DNA from: Paenibacillus silvestris
GTDB lineage: Bacteria; Bacillota; Bacilli; Paenibacillales; NBRC-103111
DNA: 64,000 bases
Assembly: GCF_009882985.1 (NCBI RefSeq)
Contig: NZ_WTUZ01000015.1
Span: 139,117-203,116, forward strand
Direction of reading: 5' to 3'
The notes beneath the pieces are model-generated. The model did no database searches. It was given only the letters and a program-made list of their open reading frames with translations, and had not been told where the DNA came from. A program made the position numbers and the translations under genes. Numbering within the stretch: the first letter of the stretch is position 1; every line of letters starts with the position of its first letter. This document shows positions 26,184 to 35,531 of the stretch, in pieces.

Positions 26184-27500
26184 TTACTGATACTCTTTCG
26201 CCTTTTTCACAAGCTCATCATAAGCTGCTTCCGGCGCGATTTTGCCGAACATGACTTTCTCGCCGATCGTTTTGAAATCCTTCGCCGTGTAGTTACTCCA
26301 GCCTTTAGCCCCAGCATTGAAAGGTTGAGCGTCAGGAGCTACATTCTTGATAAGTTCAATTTGCATTTTATCAGCAGGAGTTAGTTTCGGCGTCAAATAT
26401 TCAAGCATTTTTTTGGAAACCGGAACGCCTCGTGTTGTAGTTAGAATATCAGCAGCTTCGCTATCATTTATGAACCAGTCAATGAACTTCTTGGACTCTT
26501 CGGCATACTTGGAATCCGCGCTTACAGACCAGAACATGGAAGGCTTCAGCCATCCGCTGGATTGCGTGCCTTTCGGTTGATTCACAAGGGAATAAACGCT
26601 AGGTTTCACACCCTCATAACCAGGCAGCAAAGCGGCAAAAGTGCGTTTGATAAACACGTTGTCATTGTTCAAGAGATCCAGCTTTGCGTCGGATTCTTTA
26701 TCGGTGGTCGCGACTTCTGCAGGAGGTATGACCCCAGCTGTGCGGAGTTCTGCATATTTTTTAACAAAAGTAAGATAAGTGTCTTTGTCGATGTTGAATT
26801 TGCCGTCTTCGGTAATCGGATACCCTTTGCCTTGGCTGAGCTGATAAGCGGAGTAGACCGTATAGTCAGATGTTGCGTCCATTAAAACATACTTGTCCTT
26901 CTCCAGCTTAGCTTTAACATCTTTACCGAATTGGAAATATTCATCCCATGTCCAGTTATTCTTAGGAGGAGTGATCCCGAGTTTGTCGACAGCATTTTTG
27001 TTGTAAATCATACCGGTTGCGTTATTGCCTAGTGGAACAGCATACAGTTTCTCTTTATATTTGCCTGAGTCTACAAGCGATTTGTCGATATCTTCGGTGC
27101 GAATGCCTTTCGATAAGTCAGCAAGCTGGTTCCTGCCTGCATATTCGGAAAGCCAAGCCGGGTCCATCTGGATGATATCAGGCGCATTCTTGGCGGCTGC
27201 TTGGGTAGCAAGTTTATCGGCATAGCCGTCAAATCCCGAAAATTCCGGTTCGAAGGTCACATTCGGATGTTTTTTCGTATAAGCATCCAGTGCTTTTAGC
27301 GTTGCATCGTGCCTTGCTTGTGAGCCCCACCATACAATACGCAGTTTAACAGGTTGCGTGCTTGCACCGCTTGGCGCTTTCGTTGCAGCTGTGCTGCCTC
27401 CTGCTGTATTAGCTGTCTTTCCAGAACCACATGCGCTTAAAGACAGCGCTATCAAAGCAGTCATGCTGAGCATGCCCCATTGTCTCATCTGCATTTTCAT
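26184..27500 (-). CDS. Sugar-binding lipoprotein (family 1), sugar module 3
   Basis: 438-aa lipoprotein. The signal peptide ends in lipobox SLSAC with Cys24, followed by a Gly/Ser/Thr/Ala linker. The family 1 binding fold includes GNNATGMIYNKNAVDKLGITPP and the C-terminal DELVKKAKEYQ. GAGAGGGGAT precedes the ATG. Unlike modules 1 and 2, it lies last in the cluster, after the regulator gene, and has its own promoter (TATAAT at 27541-27546). That promoter shares an operator-like motif with the permease promoter. Confidence 0.93.
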   Translation of the reverse strand: MKMQMRQWGMLSMTALIALSLSACGSGKTANTAGGSTAATKAPSGASTQPVKLRIVWWGSQARHDATLKALDAYTKKHPNVTFEPEFSGFDGYADKLATQAAAKNAPDIIQMDPAWLSEYAGRNQLADLSKGIRTEDIDKSLVDSGKYKEKLYAVPLGNNATGMIYNKNAVDKLGITPPKNNWTWDEYFQFGKDVKAKLEKDKYVLMDATSDYTVYSAYQLSQGKGYPITEDGKFNIDKDTYLTFVKKYAELRTAGVIPPAEVATTDKESDAKLDLLNNDNVFIKRTFAALLPGYEGVKPSVYSLVNQPKGTQSSGWLKPSMFWSVSADSKYAEESKKFIDWFINDSEAADILTTTRGVPVSKKMLEYLTPKLTPADKMQIELIKNVAPDAQPFNAGAKGWSNYTAKDFKTIGEKVMFGKIAPEAAYDELVKKAKEYQ

Positions 27501-27573
27501 TGATAATCCCCTCTCGCTACCTAGTCGTCACTACCATTTCATTATAGGATTAACAGAATTAATGAAGAAGGAT

Positions 27574-27595
27574 AGTAATGAACACACTTCTTTCA
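27574..27595. promoter_or_regulatory. Operator-like motif before binding-protein gene (module 3)
   Basis: AGTAATGAACACACTTC followed by TTTCA. The same motif (two differences in 22 positions) lies at 32956-32977 before the permease operon. In both cases exactly 27 nt separate it from a -10 hexamer on the minus strand (TATAAT at 27541-27546 here). It is a candidate binding site for the AraC-type regulator encoded at 27661-29256. Confidence 0.65.
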
Positions 27596-27660
27596 CTATT
27601 GATCACAAAATAATCAAATACGAAACGTATCCTGGATGTCAGGAAAAATGTTACCCGCTT

Positions 27661-29256
27661 TTATCCGTTTTTGCCTACCTCGCTTGGACTCATGCCTGTA
27701 TACTTTTTGAAAATAGAGCTGAAGTAAGGAACGTTCTTATAACCGACTTTCTCGGAAATTTCATAAATGAGATGTTTGCCTTCGGCCAGAAGGGCTTGTG
27801 CTTTTTTCATTCGGACTTGAATGAGATAGTTGGTGAACGTTTCGCCGGTTGATTTTTTGAAAATCTGGTTCAAATAGTTCCGGGATAGATATAGTTGTTT
27901 TGACATATCTTCCAGGGAAATCTCTTCAGCATAGTGATCATGCGCATATTGAATCATGAAATCGACAGCTTCTTTATGCTTCGAATTCTCGTTCCAGTGC
28001 CGGCTCGTGGCGATGATATGAATTTTGGCGCGCAGCCAATCCTGCAAGTGGGTTGCCGTTTCAATTCGCCTAATTTCTGACGGCAGATGCATGTCCGGAA
28101 AAAGTTCATCCAGTACAGTACCAACGCTGTATAAGGAATAGGCGAAGATGGTCCATAGCTCTGTGCATAAATGCTGTAAGTATGCTGGTGTAATCGTTGG
28201 CATCTGCTGCAACTGATGAATATAGGCATCCACAATCTGTGCTGCTGTCTCCTCTTTTGAATAAACGATGGCTTCAGCAAGCTCCTGATAAAATTTGATG
28301 GGCCGAATTGCCAAATGAGGCGGCAGGGAGGACGGTTTGCCTAGCTGAGGCGTGATCGTCTGCTGCAGCAAATCGAGAAAAGCCTCCTCGGTAGAATCCG
28401 ATATTTCCTGCCAAGTCGGTTTCATCTGGCCGAGTCCAATCCGAATGTTCAGCTTAAGATACATCAGTACGCAGTCTGTAATCCGGCTGCCAATGGTTTG
28501 AATGCGGCTAAGGGCTGAGTCATTGGACTCCGAACGTTCAATATGAAACATGATCGCAGCATGATGGCTGTGAAGCTCTATGAAGTCGGACTCCGGCCAA
28601 TCTTCCGACAGAATTTCCTGAATTATATTAGCTAGCGCAAAGCGGAATAAATTCCAATCAATTAGCGATAGGTTCGCCGTACGGATCGTACTCATCAACT
28701 CAATACCCATAACGAGGTGATTGCGATGAATCCAGTGCTGCTGCTCAGTAGGAGGAGGACTCAGCCCGGCAACCCGCGAGGTGCCTGTTATGACCGATTT
28801 CAGCCATTCCTGCTGTCCAAATGGTTCATAGAGCATGAGCTTGTTTCGGATGTCTTCTTGTTCCATCTTGATAAGCTCTTTGGCTTCCAGCTCTTTGATG
28901 ACCTTCTCCAGAACAGTCCGAAGCTCATCTACCGTCACAGGTTTTGATAAATAATCACTGACCTGCAATCGCAAAGCTTGCCGAGCATACTGGAAATCGG
29001 TATAGCCGCTTAGGATAATGATTTCGCCTGGAAAGTTCGCTTCACGCAGCTTCTCAATCATTTCAAGGCCGTTCATTACCGGCATATAAATGTCTGTAAT
29101 AACGATATCCGGCTGAGTTGATTGGATCATGTCCAGCCCCTCGGCGCCATCGCTGGCTTCACCAGCGAATTCAGCGTCTATGGCTTCCCAAGGAATCGCC
29201 TTTTTCATGCCTTCGAGCACTTGAAAGTCATCATCAATGATGAGTATTTTCCACAT
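27661..29256 (-). CDS. AraC-type response regulator (YesN family), sugar module 3
   Basis: 531 aa, the long form of this family. Receiver domain with D8/D9 and phospho-acceptor D55 (IVITDIYMPVMNG), K near 105, a middle region of about 300 aa of unknown fold, and a C-terminal AraC domain (about 430-528) with LSRNYLNQIFKKS and IYEISEKVGYKNVPYFSSIF. It begins inside the end of the kinase gene (23-nt overlap), so translation is coupled. It is the probable activator of the two promoters with the AGTAATGAACACA motif. Confidence 0.93.
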   Translation of the reverse strand: MWKILIIDDDFQVLEGMKKAIPWEAIDAEFAGEASDGAEGLDMIQSTQPDIVITDIYMPVMNGLEMIEKLREANFPGEIIILSGYTDFQYARQALRLQVSDYLSKPVTVDELRTVLEKVIKELEAKELIKMEQEDIRNKLMLYEPFGQQEWLKSVITGTSRVAGLSPPPTEQQHWIHRNHLVMGIELMSTIRTANLSLIDWNLFRFALANIIQEILSEDWPESDFIELHSHHAAIMFHIERSESNDSALSRIQTIGSRITDCVLMYLKLNIRIGLGQMKPTWQEISDSTEEAFLDLLQQTITPQLGKPSSLPPHLAIRPIKFYQELAEAIVYSKEETAAQIVDAYIHQLQQMPTITPAYLQHLCTELWTIFAYSLYSVGTVLDELFPDMHLPSEIRRIETATHLQDWLRAKIHIIATSRHWNENSKHKEAVDFMIQYAHDHYAEEISLEDMSKQLYLSRNYLNQIFKKSTGETFTNYLIQVRMKKAQALLAEGKHLIYEISEKVGYKNVPYFSSIFKKYTGMSPSEVGKNG

Positions 29257-30994
29257 AATACTGCTCCTCTACCTGTTCTTTGTACTGAATTTGCGGCAGC
29301 AGAACCATGACAAGCGTCCCATTGCCCTTAGAACTGCTCATTCGAACACCGTAGGGAAGTCCGAAATAAGCCTCGATCCGCTCCTTCACGTTGCGCACGC
29401 CATAGCCGCCTGTTTTTCTTACCTTTGGTTGATTCCAATCAGGACGCAGCCCGACGCCGTCATCCCATATCTTGAATTGGATGTCTTGATTGATCAGCTG
29501 CACGCTCACCTGAAGCTCCCCTTTCTTCCTGCCATGGAAGCCGTGAATAATGGCGTTCTCAATGAAAGGCTGTAAGGTTAGTCTTGGTATAAAGAGCTCT
29601 CGTGCAGATTCATCGATATGAATGCAGAATGATAAACGGTCACCCCAGCGGATTTGCTGGATCTGCAAATAACATTCAACGTGAGTGATTTCGTCAGCGA
29701 TCGGAATAAGCGTCTCCCCGTTAGATAGGCCGATACGGAACATTTTGCCCATTAAGGAAAGAATCTTGCTAATTTTATCTTGTCCTGAATCAATAGCTAG
29801 CCAGTTTAATTGATCAAGCGTATTGTACAGAAAATGGGGATTAATCATCGCTTGCAGCGCTTGAATTTCCGCTTCGCGCTGGCGTTTATGTTGAGCTTTC
29901 AAGGAGTCCAGCAGCTCCTCAATACGTTCCATCTGCTTGCGATAACCATTAAATAGGTTCCCGAACTCATTGGTATAGTCTTGAGGCAAGTCTGTAACAA
30001 AACCCCGTTCAGGAAGCTTGCTCATGAAGTTGAGCAGTAGTTTGATTGGCTTCGTAAACTGTCTTGAAATAAAAAACGTGACAAAAAATCCAATAATAAT
30101 AGCAGAAAGACCGACAGTTAACAGAATCAGAGCTAATCGAATACTGCCGCCAACAATGTTCTTCCAAGGCGTTACCTCAACCAGCATCCAGTTGGAAGGT
30201 GATTTACTCCATACCAGTAGGGAATCGCTTTGTTGTTTAGCTGACAGATGTGTGCTTCCAGACTTTGCATTGAGCACTTTCAGCTTATCCAGCTCATCGA
30301 CTTGTAAGCTTTGATCTCCAATCGATGCAATTTTCCTGCCGCTAGCGTCGAATAAGAGCCGGCTTCGGCCTTCCGTTTCCCCGCGAATCAAGTTCTGTAT
30401 TTCCGAAGATTTCACATTGAGCATCAGCATGCCGTAGTAAATACCGGAGTTATTGTAAAGCTTTCTTGCATAGCCGATTACATTCAGCGGACCTTTGTTG
30501 GTCTGAATGGTCCGTTCCTTGATCCAGGCAGAATCGTTATTCTGAATGTCCGGAAACCAGTCTTCTTCCCGTACTTTTTGCAACGTATAGACCCGAATGG
30601 GACCCTGGGAATCTGGCAAAAAAGGGCGTTCCGTATACAAATAAATCGATTGTACCATGGTTGTGCTGTAGGTAATGCTCGCAAGCAAACTCTCCAGATC
30701 CTGCTTCCGGCGTTTGCGCTCAAATAAGTCGCTTTCGAGCGGATCGTATTCGATAATATCGATGTTTCTTGAAGCAGCTAGAGACATTTGCTCTATCGAG
30801 TTTAACTGAATGACTAAGCGTTTATTCAATTCATTTAATAGATCCTGCTGATAATTAGCTGTATTGCTCGCCAGTTCACGCGAAGTGAGGCTGTAGCTTA
30901 TCCATGAGGTAACGAGCAGCAGCACAGCGATGAAAGCAGCGAAACTGCCGAAGAACAGCCGGCCGATGCGAACGCGCTTAAACATAGTAAACAA
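29234..30994 (-). CDS. Sensor histidine kinase (YesM family), sugar module 3
   Basis: I place the start at a TTG (30994) because GAGGGGG lies 7 nt upstream; the ATG three codons later is too far and codons further upstream have no site. This gives 586 aa. Helix 1 at about 13-35, an extracytoplasmic Cache-like domain, helix 2 at about 280-300, HAMP, phosphoacceptor motif INPHFLYNTLDQLNWL near 384, then HATPase (DDGVGL, GGYGVRNVKERI). It overlaps the regulator gene by 23 nt and follows the permease gene by 79 nt. Confidence 0.92.
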   Translation of the reverse strand: MFTMFKRVRIGRLFFGSFAAFIAVLLLVTSWISYSLTSRELASNTANYQQDLLNELNKRLVIQLNSIEQMSLAASRNIDIIEYDPLESDLFERKRRKQDLESLLASITYSTTMVQSIYLYTERPFLPDSQGPIRVYTLQKVREEDWFPDIQNNDSAWIKERTIQTNKGPLNVIGYARKLYNNSGIYYGMLMLNVKSSEIQNLIRGETEGRSRLLFDASGRKIASIGDQSLQVDELDKLKVLNAKSGSTHLSAKQQSDSLLVWSKSPSNWMLVEVTPWKNIVGGSIRLALILLTVGLSAIIIGFFVTFFISRQFTKPIKLLLNFMSKLPERGFVTDLPQDYTNEFGNLFNGYRKQMERIEELLDSLKAQHKRQREAEIQALQAMINPHFLYNTLDQLNWLAIDSGQDKISKILSLMGKMFRIGLSNGETLIPIADEITHVECYLQIQQIRWGDRLSFCIHIDESARELFIPRLTLQPFIENAIIHGFHGRKKGELQVSVQLINQDIQFKIWDDGVGLRPDWNQPKVRKTGGYGVRNVKERIEAYFGLPYGVRMSSSKGNGTLVMVLLPQIQYKEQVEEQYYVENTHH

Positions 30995-31073
30995 GGCTGA
31001 TCCCCCTCGTAAGATTCTATTAAATTGGAAAAAAGGCTGCCAAATGCGCAACCTTTTTCATATTTATTTCATT

Positions 31074-31925
31074 TTAGCCTTTCACAGCACCCGAGGCAAT
31101 GCCGTCAACAAAATGGCGCTGCGCCATAAAAAAGATGATCAGAGAAGGCAGGATAGAAAGCAGCGACATCGCCAGCAATTGCCCCCAGGGCAGTGCTGAT
31201 TGGCTGTCCACGAACAGCTTCAAGGCAAGTCCAACCGTGTATTTACTGACCGAGTTAATATAAAGCAGGTGTCCGAAGAAGTCGTCCCAATTCCAGAGGA
31301 AACAATAGATGGCGACTGTAACGAGTGCCGGCTTCGTAAGTGGAAGCACAATTCGCCAATAAATGCCGAACCAGCTGCAGCCGTCCATTTTGGCCGACTC
31401 ATCAAGCTCACGCGGAATACCGCGGATGAACTGCACCAGCAAGAAGATGAAGAAGGGACCTCCAATACCTCCAGCCAAAGCGTGCGGCACATAGAAGGGC
31501 AGGTACGTGTTCACCCATCCCCAAGTATTAAACATGATGTACTGAGGCACCAAAGTAACCTGACTTGGCAGCATGAGTGTAACCATCAAGATGGCAAACC
31601 AGAAGTTCTTCAGCGGAAAATCCAGCCGTGCGAAGCCGAAAGCGACTAAACTGCAGGAAAGTACAGATGTAATAAGGACTCCAGCAATTAGCTCAAAGGT
31701 ATTCATATAGAAATGGGTAAAAGTAAATTTAGGAATGGCTACCCAACCTTCGCTGAAGTTAGTCCACAACCATTGGTTTGGAAAAAGAGAAGGAGAGCTC
31801 ATCTCGGCATTGGACTTGAAGGCGGCTCCGAACCACCACAGCATAGGATAGATCATGACTAAGCTGAACAAGGCCAATAAGGAATGAGTTCGTAACGTTC
31901 GAGCAGAGATTAGTGAGTTTCTCAT
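31074..31925 (-). CDS. Sugar ABC transporter permease (MalG type), sugar module 3
   Basis: 283-aa CUT1 permease with six hydrophobic segments, the coupling loop DESAKMDGCSWFGIYWRIVLP (about residues 178-198) and the ending RHFVDGIASGAVKG. Its start overlaps the stop of the upstream permease (4-nt overlap), so the two subunits are made together. Confidence 0.93.
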   Translation of the reverse strand: MRNSLISARTLRTHSLLALFSLVMIYPMLWWFGAAFKSNAEMSSPSLFPNQWLWTNFSEGWVAIPKFTFTHFYMNTFELIAGVLITSVLSCSLVAFGFARLDFPLKNFWFAILMVTLMLPSQVTLVPQYIMFNTWGWVNTYLPFYVPHALAGGIGGPFFIFLLVQFIRGIPRELDESAKMDGCSWFGIYWRIVLPLTKPALVTVAIYCFLWNWDDFFGHLLYINSVSKYTVGLALKLFVDSQSALPWGQLLAMSLLSILPSLIIFFMAQRHFVDGIASGAVKG

Positions 31926-32884
31926 TTACCTTTCGCTCCTTCTGTTTCGTAGAATACCCAGTAACGGGATGAGGCGAAAATGATTGCGGTCACGATCCCG
32001 ATTACCACGAGAAGTATCCAGGCCAGCGCCGATGCATATCCCATTTCATAACGGGAGAAGGCACGATCATAGAGGTACAAAGCGTACATATACGTCGAGT
32101 TGATTGGGCCGCCTTTGGTAATGATGAAAGCTTGCGTGAACATCTGAAAAGAGCCGATGGTTTGCAGCACAAGATTAAAAAGCAGGACTGGAGAAAGCAT
32201 AGGCAGGGTGATGCTGACAAACTGTCTTACTTTCGAAGCGCCGTCAACGGATGAAGCCTCATATAATTCCGTAGGAATTTGTTTAAGGCCGGCAAGAAAG
32301 ATGACCATGGACGACCCGAACTGCCAAGCGACAAGGATAATCAATGTGCCTAAAGCGGTCTTGGGATTGCTGATCCAACTGACGCCGTCAATGCCGAGCA
32401 TGCCTAGAAATTTATTGATGAAGCCGTCCATTCCAAAAATATTTTGCCAAAGGATAGCTACCGCAATGCTGCTTCCAATTAAGGAAGGCAGATAGATGAA
32501 CGTCCGGTATACCGAAATTCCTTTGATTTTCTTATTGAGCAACATCGCTACCATAAGCGCACTAAAAAGCTTAATGGGCACAGATAATACGACAAACAGG
32601 ATTGTTATTTTCAAAGACTGTCGAAAAATCTCATCATCGGCAAAGATCCGCTCATAATTGCGTAAGCCAATCCATTCCGGCGCGTCAAGCAGCGTATATT
32701 TGGTAAAAGAATAATACATCGATTGGATCATCGGCCATAGTGTAAGCAGCAGAAAGCCAAGGAGCCAAGGGGAGATAAACAAGTACCCAGCTATTGGCGA
32801 TTCCCAGCGGCCTTTTAGCGAGAAGGATGCTGTTATTTTTCGGGATTGAACTCTTTGTGGAGGAATAGTCGCTTCAGCTTTCAT
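31922..32884 (-). CDS. Sugar ABC transporter permease (MalF type), sugar module 3
   Basis: 320 aa from the ATG at 32884, which has AAAGGCGG 9 nt upstream; the frame extends to 32914 without a site. A basic N-terminal tail precedes six helices. The coupling loop is YEASSVDGASKVRQFVSITLP (about residues 220-240). It is the first gene of a minus-strand operon: permease, permease, kinase, regulator, with the lipoprotein under a second promoter. Confidence 0.93.
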   Translation of the reverse strand: MKAEATIPPQRVQSRKITASFSLKGRWESPIAGYLFISPWLLGFLLLTLWPMIQSMYYSFTKYTLLDAPEWIGLRNYERIFADDEIFRQSLKITILFVVLSVPIKLFSALMVAMLLNKKIKGISVYRTFIYLPSLIGSSIAVAILWQNIFGMDGFINKFLGMLGIDGVSWISNPKTALGTLIILVAWQFGSSMVIFLAGLKQIPTELYEASSVDGASKVRQFVSITLPMLSPVLLFNLVLQTIGSFQMFTQAFIITKGGPINSTYMYALYLYDRAFSRYEMGYASALAWILLVVIGIVTAIIFASSRYWVFYETEGAKGK

Positions 32885-32955
32885 CAGGAATAACCGCCTT
32901 TCATGTCGTAACACCTATATGTAGTATAAAAGCTAATAGCCCCCTGAAAAATGAG

Positions 32956-32977
32956 AGTAATGAACACAATTCATTCA
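32956..32977. promoter_or_regulatory. Operator-like motif before permease operon (module 3)
   Basis: AGTAATGAACACAATTC followed by ATTCA; read on the minus strand it contains the inverted repeat AATGAA-ttgtg-TTCATT. It lies 27 nt from TATACT (32923-32928, minus-strand -10). The twin site is at 27574-27595. Confidence 0.65.
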
Positions 32978-33047
32978 GAATCGAACACTGGTAAAACATC
33001 CAATATTATCATTGACGCATAGATGGGACACCTTCTATAATTAGTAA

Positions 33048-33062
33048 TGATAATCATTATCA
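33048..33062. promoter_or_regulatory. Fur box before the membrane-glycan operon
   Basis: TGATAATCATTATCA is an exact match to the Bacillus 7-1-7 Fur consensus TGATAATNATTATCA. It ends 40 bp before the start codon at 33103, so repression by Fe-Fur is expected. Confidence 0.88.
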
Positions 33063-33102
33063 AAAATTGTCTGAGATATTTTACATAAAAGAAGGTTAAG
33101 GA

Positions 33103-34074
33103 ATGCCGAAGAAGCAGCTTATTCGTTTGATCGCCATCCTGCTGGTCTTGTGTTCCCTGTATCTAACATGGCGATGGTTTAGTTCAGAGGCATGGCTGCA
33201 GGATGTTGGACTGCTTTTCCAGAGGCCAAGGTGGCTTATTTTCATGACTGGGGTTTATTTACTTTCCTTCCTACTAAAGGCGGCCGCTTGGCGGTTGTAT
33301 GCAGGAACTGGCGTACGCATCGGCGTTTATTTCCATGCCATCAGCTACAGTTTGCTGGTTAATCATGTGCTCCCGATCAAAGCGGGGGATGGTGTACGCG
33401 CGGGCCTGTTTATGAAGCATGGGAAGGCCACTTGGGATGAGGCGCTCCATTCTGTGGCGGTTATGCGGTTAATTGATATGCTCGTTTTAGCAGCGATAGG
33501 TGGGATCGGTATCATACGACTGGGCTTGCCCTCTTCGTGGATATGGGTAACTGTAATGGCCGGTGGGGCAATCTTTCTGGCGACAGCTCATTTCCTGCCT
33601 GTTATCCGCCGAATACCATTCGTGGCAAAGCATGCCGCTTATTTTAATCTCCAAATTCTCTCGCCAAAAGGGTTCGTCATCATTGCGCTCATCACATGGA
33701 GTTGGATTCTGGAGGCGGGTGTGATCTACGCGGTTGCTCGTATGATGGGCTTACAGCCAGGAGTTATCTCTCTCGTGTGGGCGAATAGCATGACGATCGC
33801 TGGCCAAATTTTTCATATTACCCCAGGCGGAATCGGTACTTATGAAAGCACAATGAGCGGTTCACTTGCGCTGCTGGGCGTAGATGGAAGAGACGCTTAC
33901 CGGGCGGCGCTGGTCTCGCATACCTTCAAGTTTCTTTTTGCCTTTACACTGGGAGCTTACTCCCTTGTACGAATGCCTCTGCATTGGCATGAAATGAAAA
34001 GTTGGATGAAACGTCTTAAGCCAGCTATCTCAGCAACAAGACATGGTTTTCTACGGAAGGATGACAACATATGA
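33103..34074 (+). CDS. UPF0104/LPG-synthase-TM-like integral membrane protein
   Basis: 323 aa with about seven to eight membrane helices and the family hallmarks HAISYSLLVNHVLPIKAGDGVRAG and TPGGIGTYE. The family includes the flippase domain of MprF and many proteins next to glycosyltransferases, where lipid-linked substrate handling is suspected. There is no MprF-type synthase domain. AAGGTTAAGGA precedes the ATG. The next gene overlaps the stop (ATGA). First gene of a four-gene operon behind a consensus Fur box. Confidence 0.85.
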   Translation: MPKKQLIRLIAILLVLCSLYLTWRWFSSEAWLQDVGLLFQRPRWLIFMTGVYLLSFLLKAAAWRLYAGTGVRIGVYFHAISYSLLVNHVLPIKAGDGVRAGLFMKHGKATWDEALHSVAVMRLIDMLVLAAIGGIGIIRLGLPSSWIWVTVMAGGAIFLATAHFLPVIRRIPFVAKHAAYFNLQILSPKGFVIIALITWSWILEAGVIYAVARMMGLQPGVISLVWANSMTIAGQIFHITPGGIGTYESTMSGSLALLGVDGRDAYRAALVSHTFKFLFAFTLGAYSLVRMPLHWHEMKSWMKRLKPAISATRHGFLRKDDNI

Positions 34075-35531
34075 AGAAAGCTTCATCATTTGAAATTGTA
34101 GCAGCGAGGTGCTGGAACCTTCTGAACGAAGGCAAGCCGTTTACTCCGATCTTCGTCGTAGGGGTTTTCCTCCTCTATCACATGGGCCAGTGGGCAAGTC
34201 CCGGCTTCTGGTCAGCTTGCGGCCTGGGTCTTCTTGTGACCCTCCCTCTTTTTGTCCTGTATTATTGCTTTGATTTTCCGCTTTTTTTACGCAATTACTT
34301 GTGGCTGCCCCTTATTGCCGCCATTCTAGTCTGGGAATCATCTGAATTTTTACTCTATTTATTAGCGATTGGACTGTTTTTATTTTTCACCATCTACTTC
34401 TGGGGGACTTTTTATTATCGTCTGAGAATTGGGACAACTTGGTGGAACTTTACCCGCTTTTGGAAGCTTGTTCTGAAGAACAGTGATTCGACTAGCGGCA
34501 ATGCACAGGAGCAGATGCCTAAATTCTTGCTGCTGTTGTTTGTGTGGAACCATTACTATCGTCAATTTGAAAATGGTGCTTCCTCCGACATTGGCACAGG
34601 GTTACTTTTTGCAGGAGGTTTGCTGCTGTATAGCTTTATTCTTCATCGATACTTATTTGACTGGAAACCTGCGGAAATCCCGACCTTCACACGTGATTCC
34701 AGCAAAGTTCAAGCTGGCGGCGCAGCCCTGAATAAGAAGGTTATCGTCATCGTCGTTGACGGCATGCGCAAAGAACGCTTCGAAGAAGCAGACGCGCCAT
34801 TCATGAAGAAGCTTCGCTCGGAAGGTACGGAGTACGCCCAGATGGAGACCGTGTATCCTGCACGCACCGTAGTTTGCTTCTCCTCCATGTTCACGGGGAC
34901 GTATCCACGCGAGCACGGCATTCGCTCCAACATGGTGTGGAGACTGGGGATTCGGGTCGAGAGCATTTTTGACTCGCTGCGAAAAGTGGGTAAGAAAGGG
35001 CGCCTTCTCGGCATCGCTCACTTGATTGACTCCATGGGGGACGATGTGGAGAGCGTAACAGCCGTCATGCATAATGACGTTGCCGACCGCAATATTATCG
35101 AACGGGCCAAGAAAATTATGACGGAGCAAAATCCGGATTTATTGGTTGCCCAGCTGATCGGCGTTGATCAAACGGGACACAGCCGTGGCGTGTTATATGA
35201 CGACTATACGCAGAAAATTGCCGAAGCCGACAAGCTGATCGAGGAGTTCGTAGGTTGGCTGGAGGAGCGGGGAATGATGGAGAACACAACGCTCATTCTT
35301 TGTGCGGATCACGGCCAAGCTGACGGTATTGGCGGTCACGGCCATTTGGATGAGGGAGAGCGATATGTGCCTTTCTTCCTGCATGGCCCGGCAATCAAAC
35401 AAGGCCACCGCATTGATGTTAAGCATTCCCTCGTATCTATGGCTCCGACGCTCGCCTATCTGCTTGGCGCACCGTTTCCAAGCCATAGTCGCGGACCTGT
35501 ACTAACGGAGGCTATCGACCAACATGACTAA
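34071..35531 (+). CDS. Membrane protein with type I phosphodiesterase/nucleotide pyrophosphatase domain
   Basis: 486 aa. The N-terminal third (about 20-200) contains several hydrophobic helices. A catalytic domain of the alkaline phosphatase/phosphodiesterase superfamily follows from about 222: metal Asp in VIVVDGMRKERF, the nucleophile Thr in YPARTVVCFSSM, ADHGQ and GGHGH metal sites. Such enzymes cleave phosphodiester or phosphomonoester bonds of nucleotides or phospholipids; some act as lipid-phosphate head-group enzymes. Translationally coupled to its neighbours on both sides. The substrate is unknown. Confidence 0.85.
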   Translation: MKKASSFEIVAARCWNLLNEGKPFTPIFVVGVFLLYHMGQWASPGFWSACGLGLLVTLPLFVLYYCFDFPLFLRNYLWLPLIAAILVWESSEFLLYLLAIGLFLFFTIYFWGTFYYRLRIGTTWWNFTRFWKLVLKNSDSTSGNAQEQMPKFLLLLFVWNHYYRQFENGASSDIGTGLLFAGGLLLYSFILHRYLFDWKPAEIPTFTRDSSKVQAGGAALNKKVIVIVVDGMRKERFEEADAPFMKKLRSEGTEYAQMETVYPARTVVCFSSMFTGTYPREHGIRSNMVWRLGIRVESIFDSLRKVGKKGRLLGIAHLIDSMGDDVESVTAVMHNDVADRNIIERAKKIMTEQNPDLLVAQLIGVDQTGHSRGVLYDDYTQKIAEADKLIEEFVGWLEERGMMENTTLILCADHGQADGIGGHGHLDEGERYVPFFLHGPAIKQGHRIDVKHSLVSMAPTLAYLLGAPFPSHSRGPVLTEAIDQHD

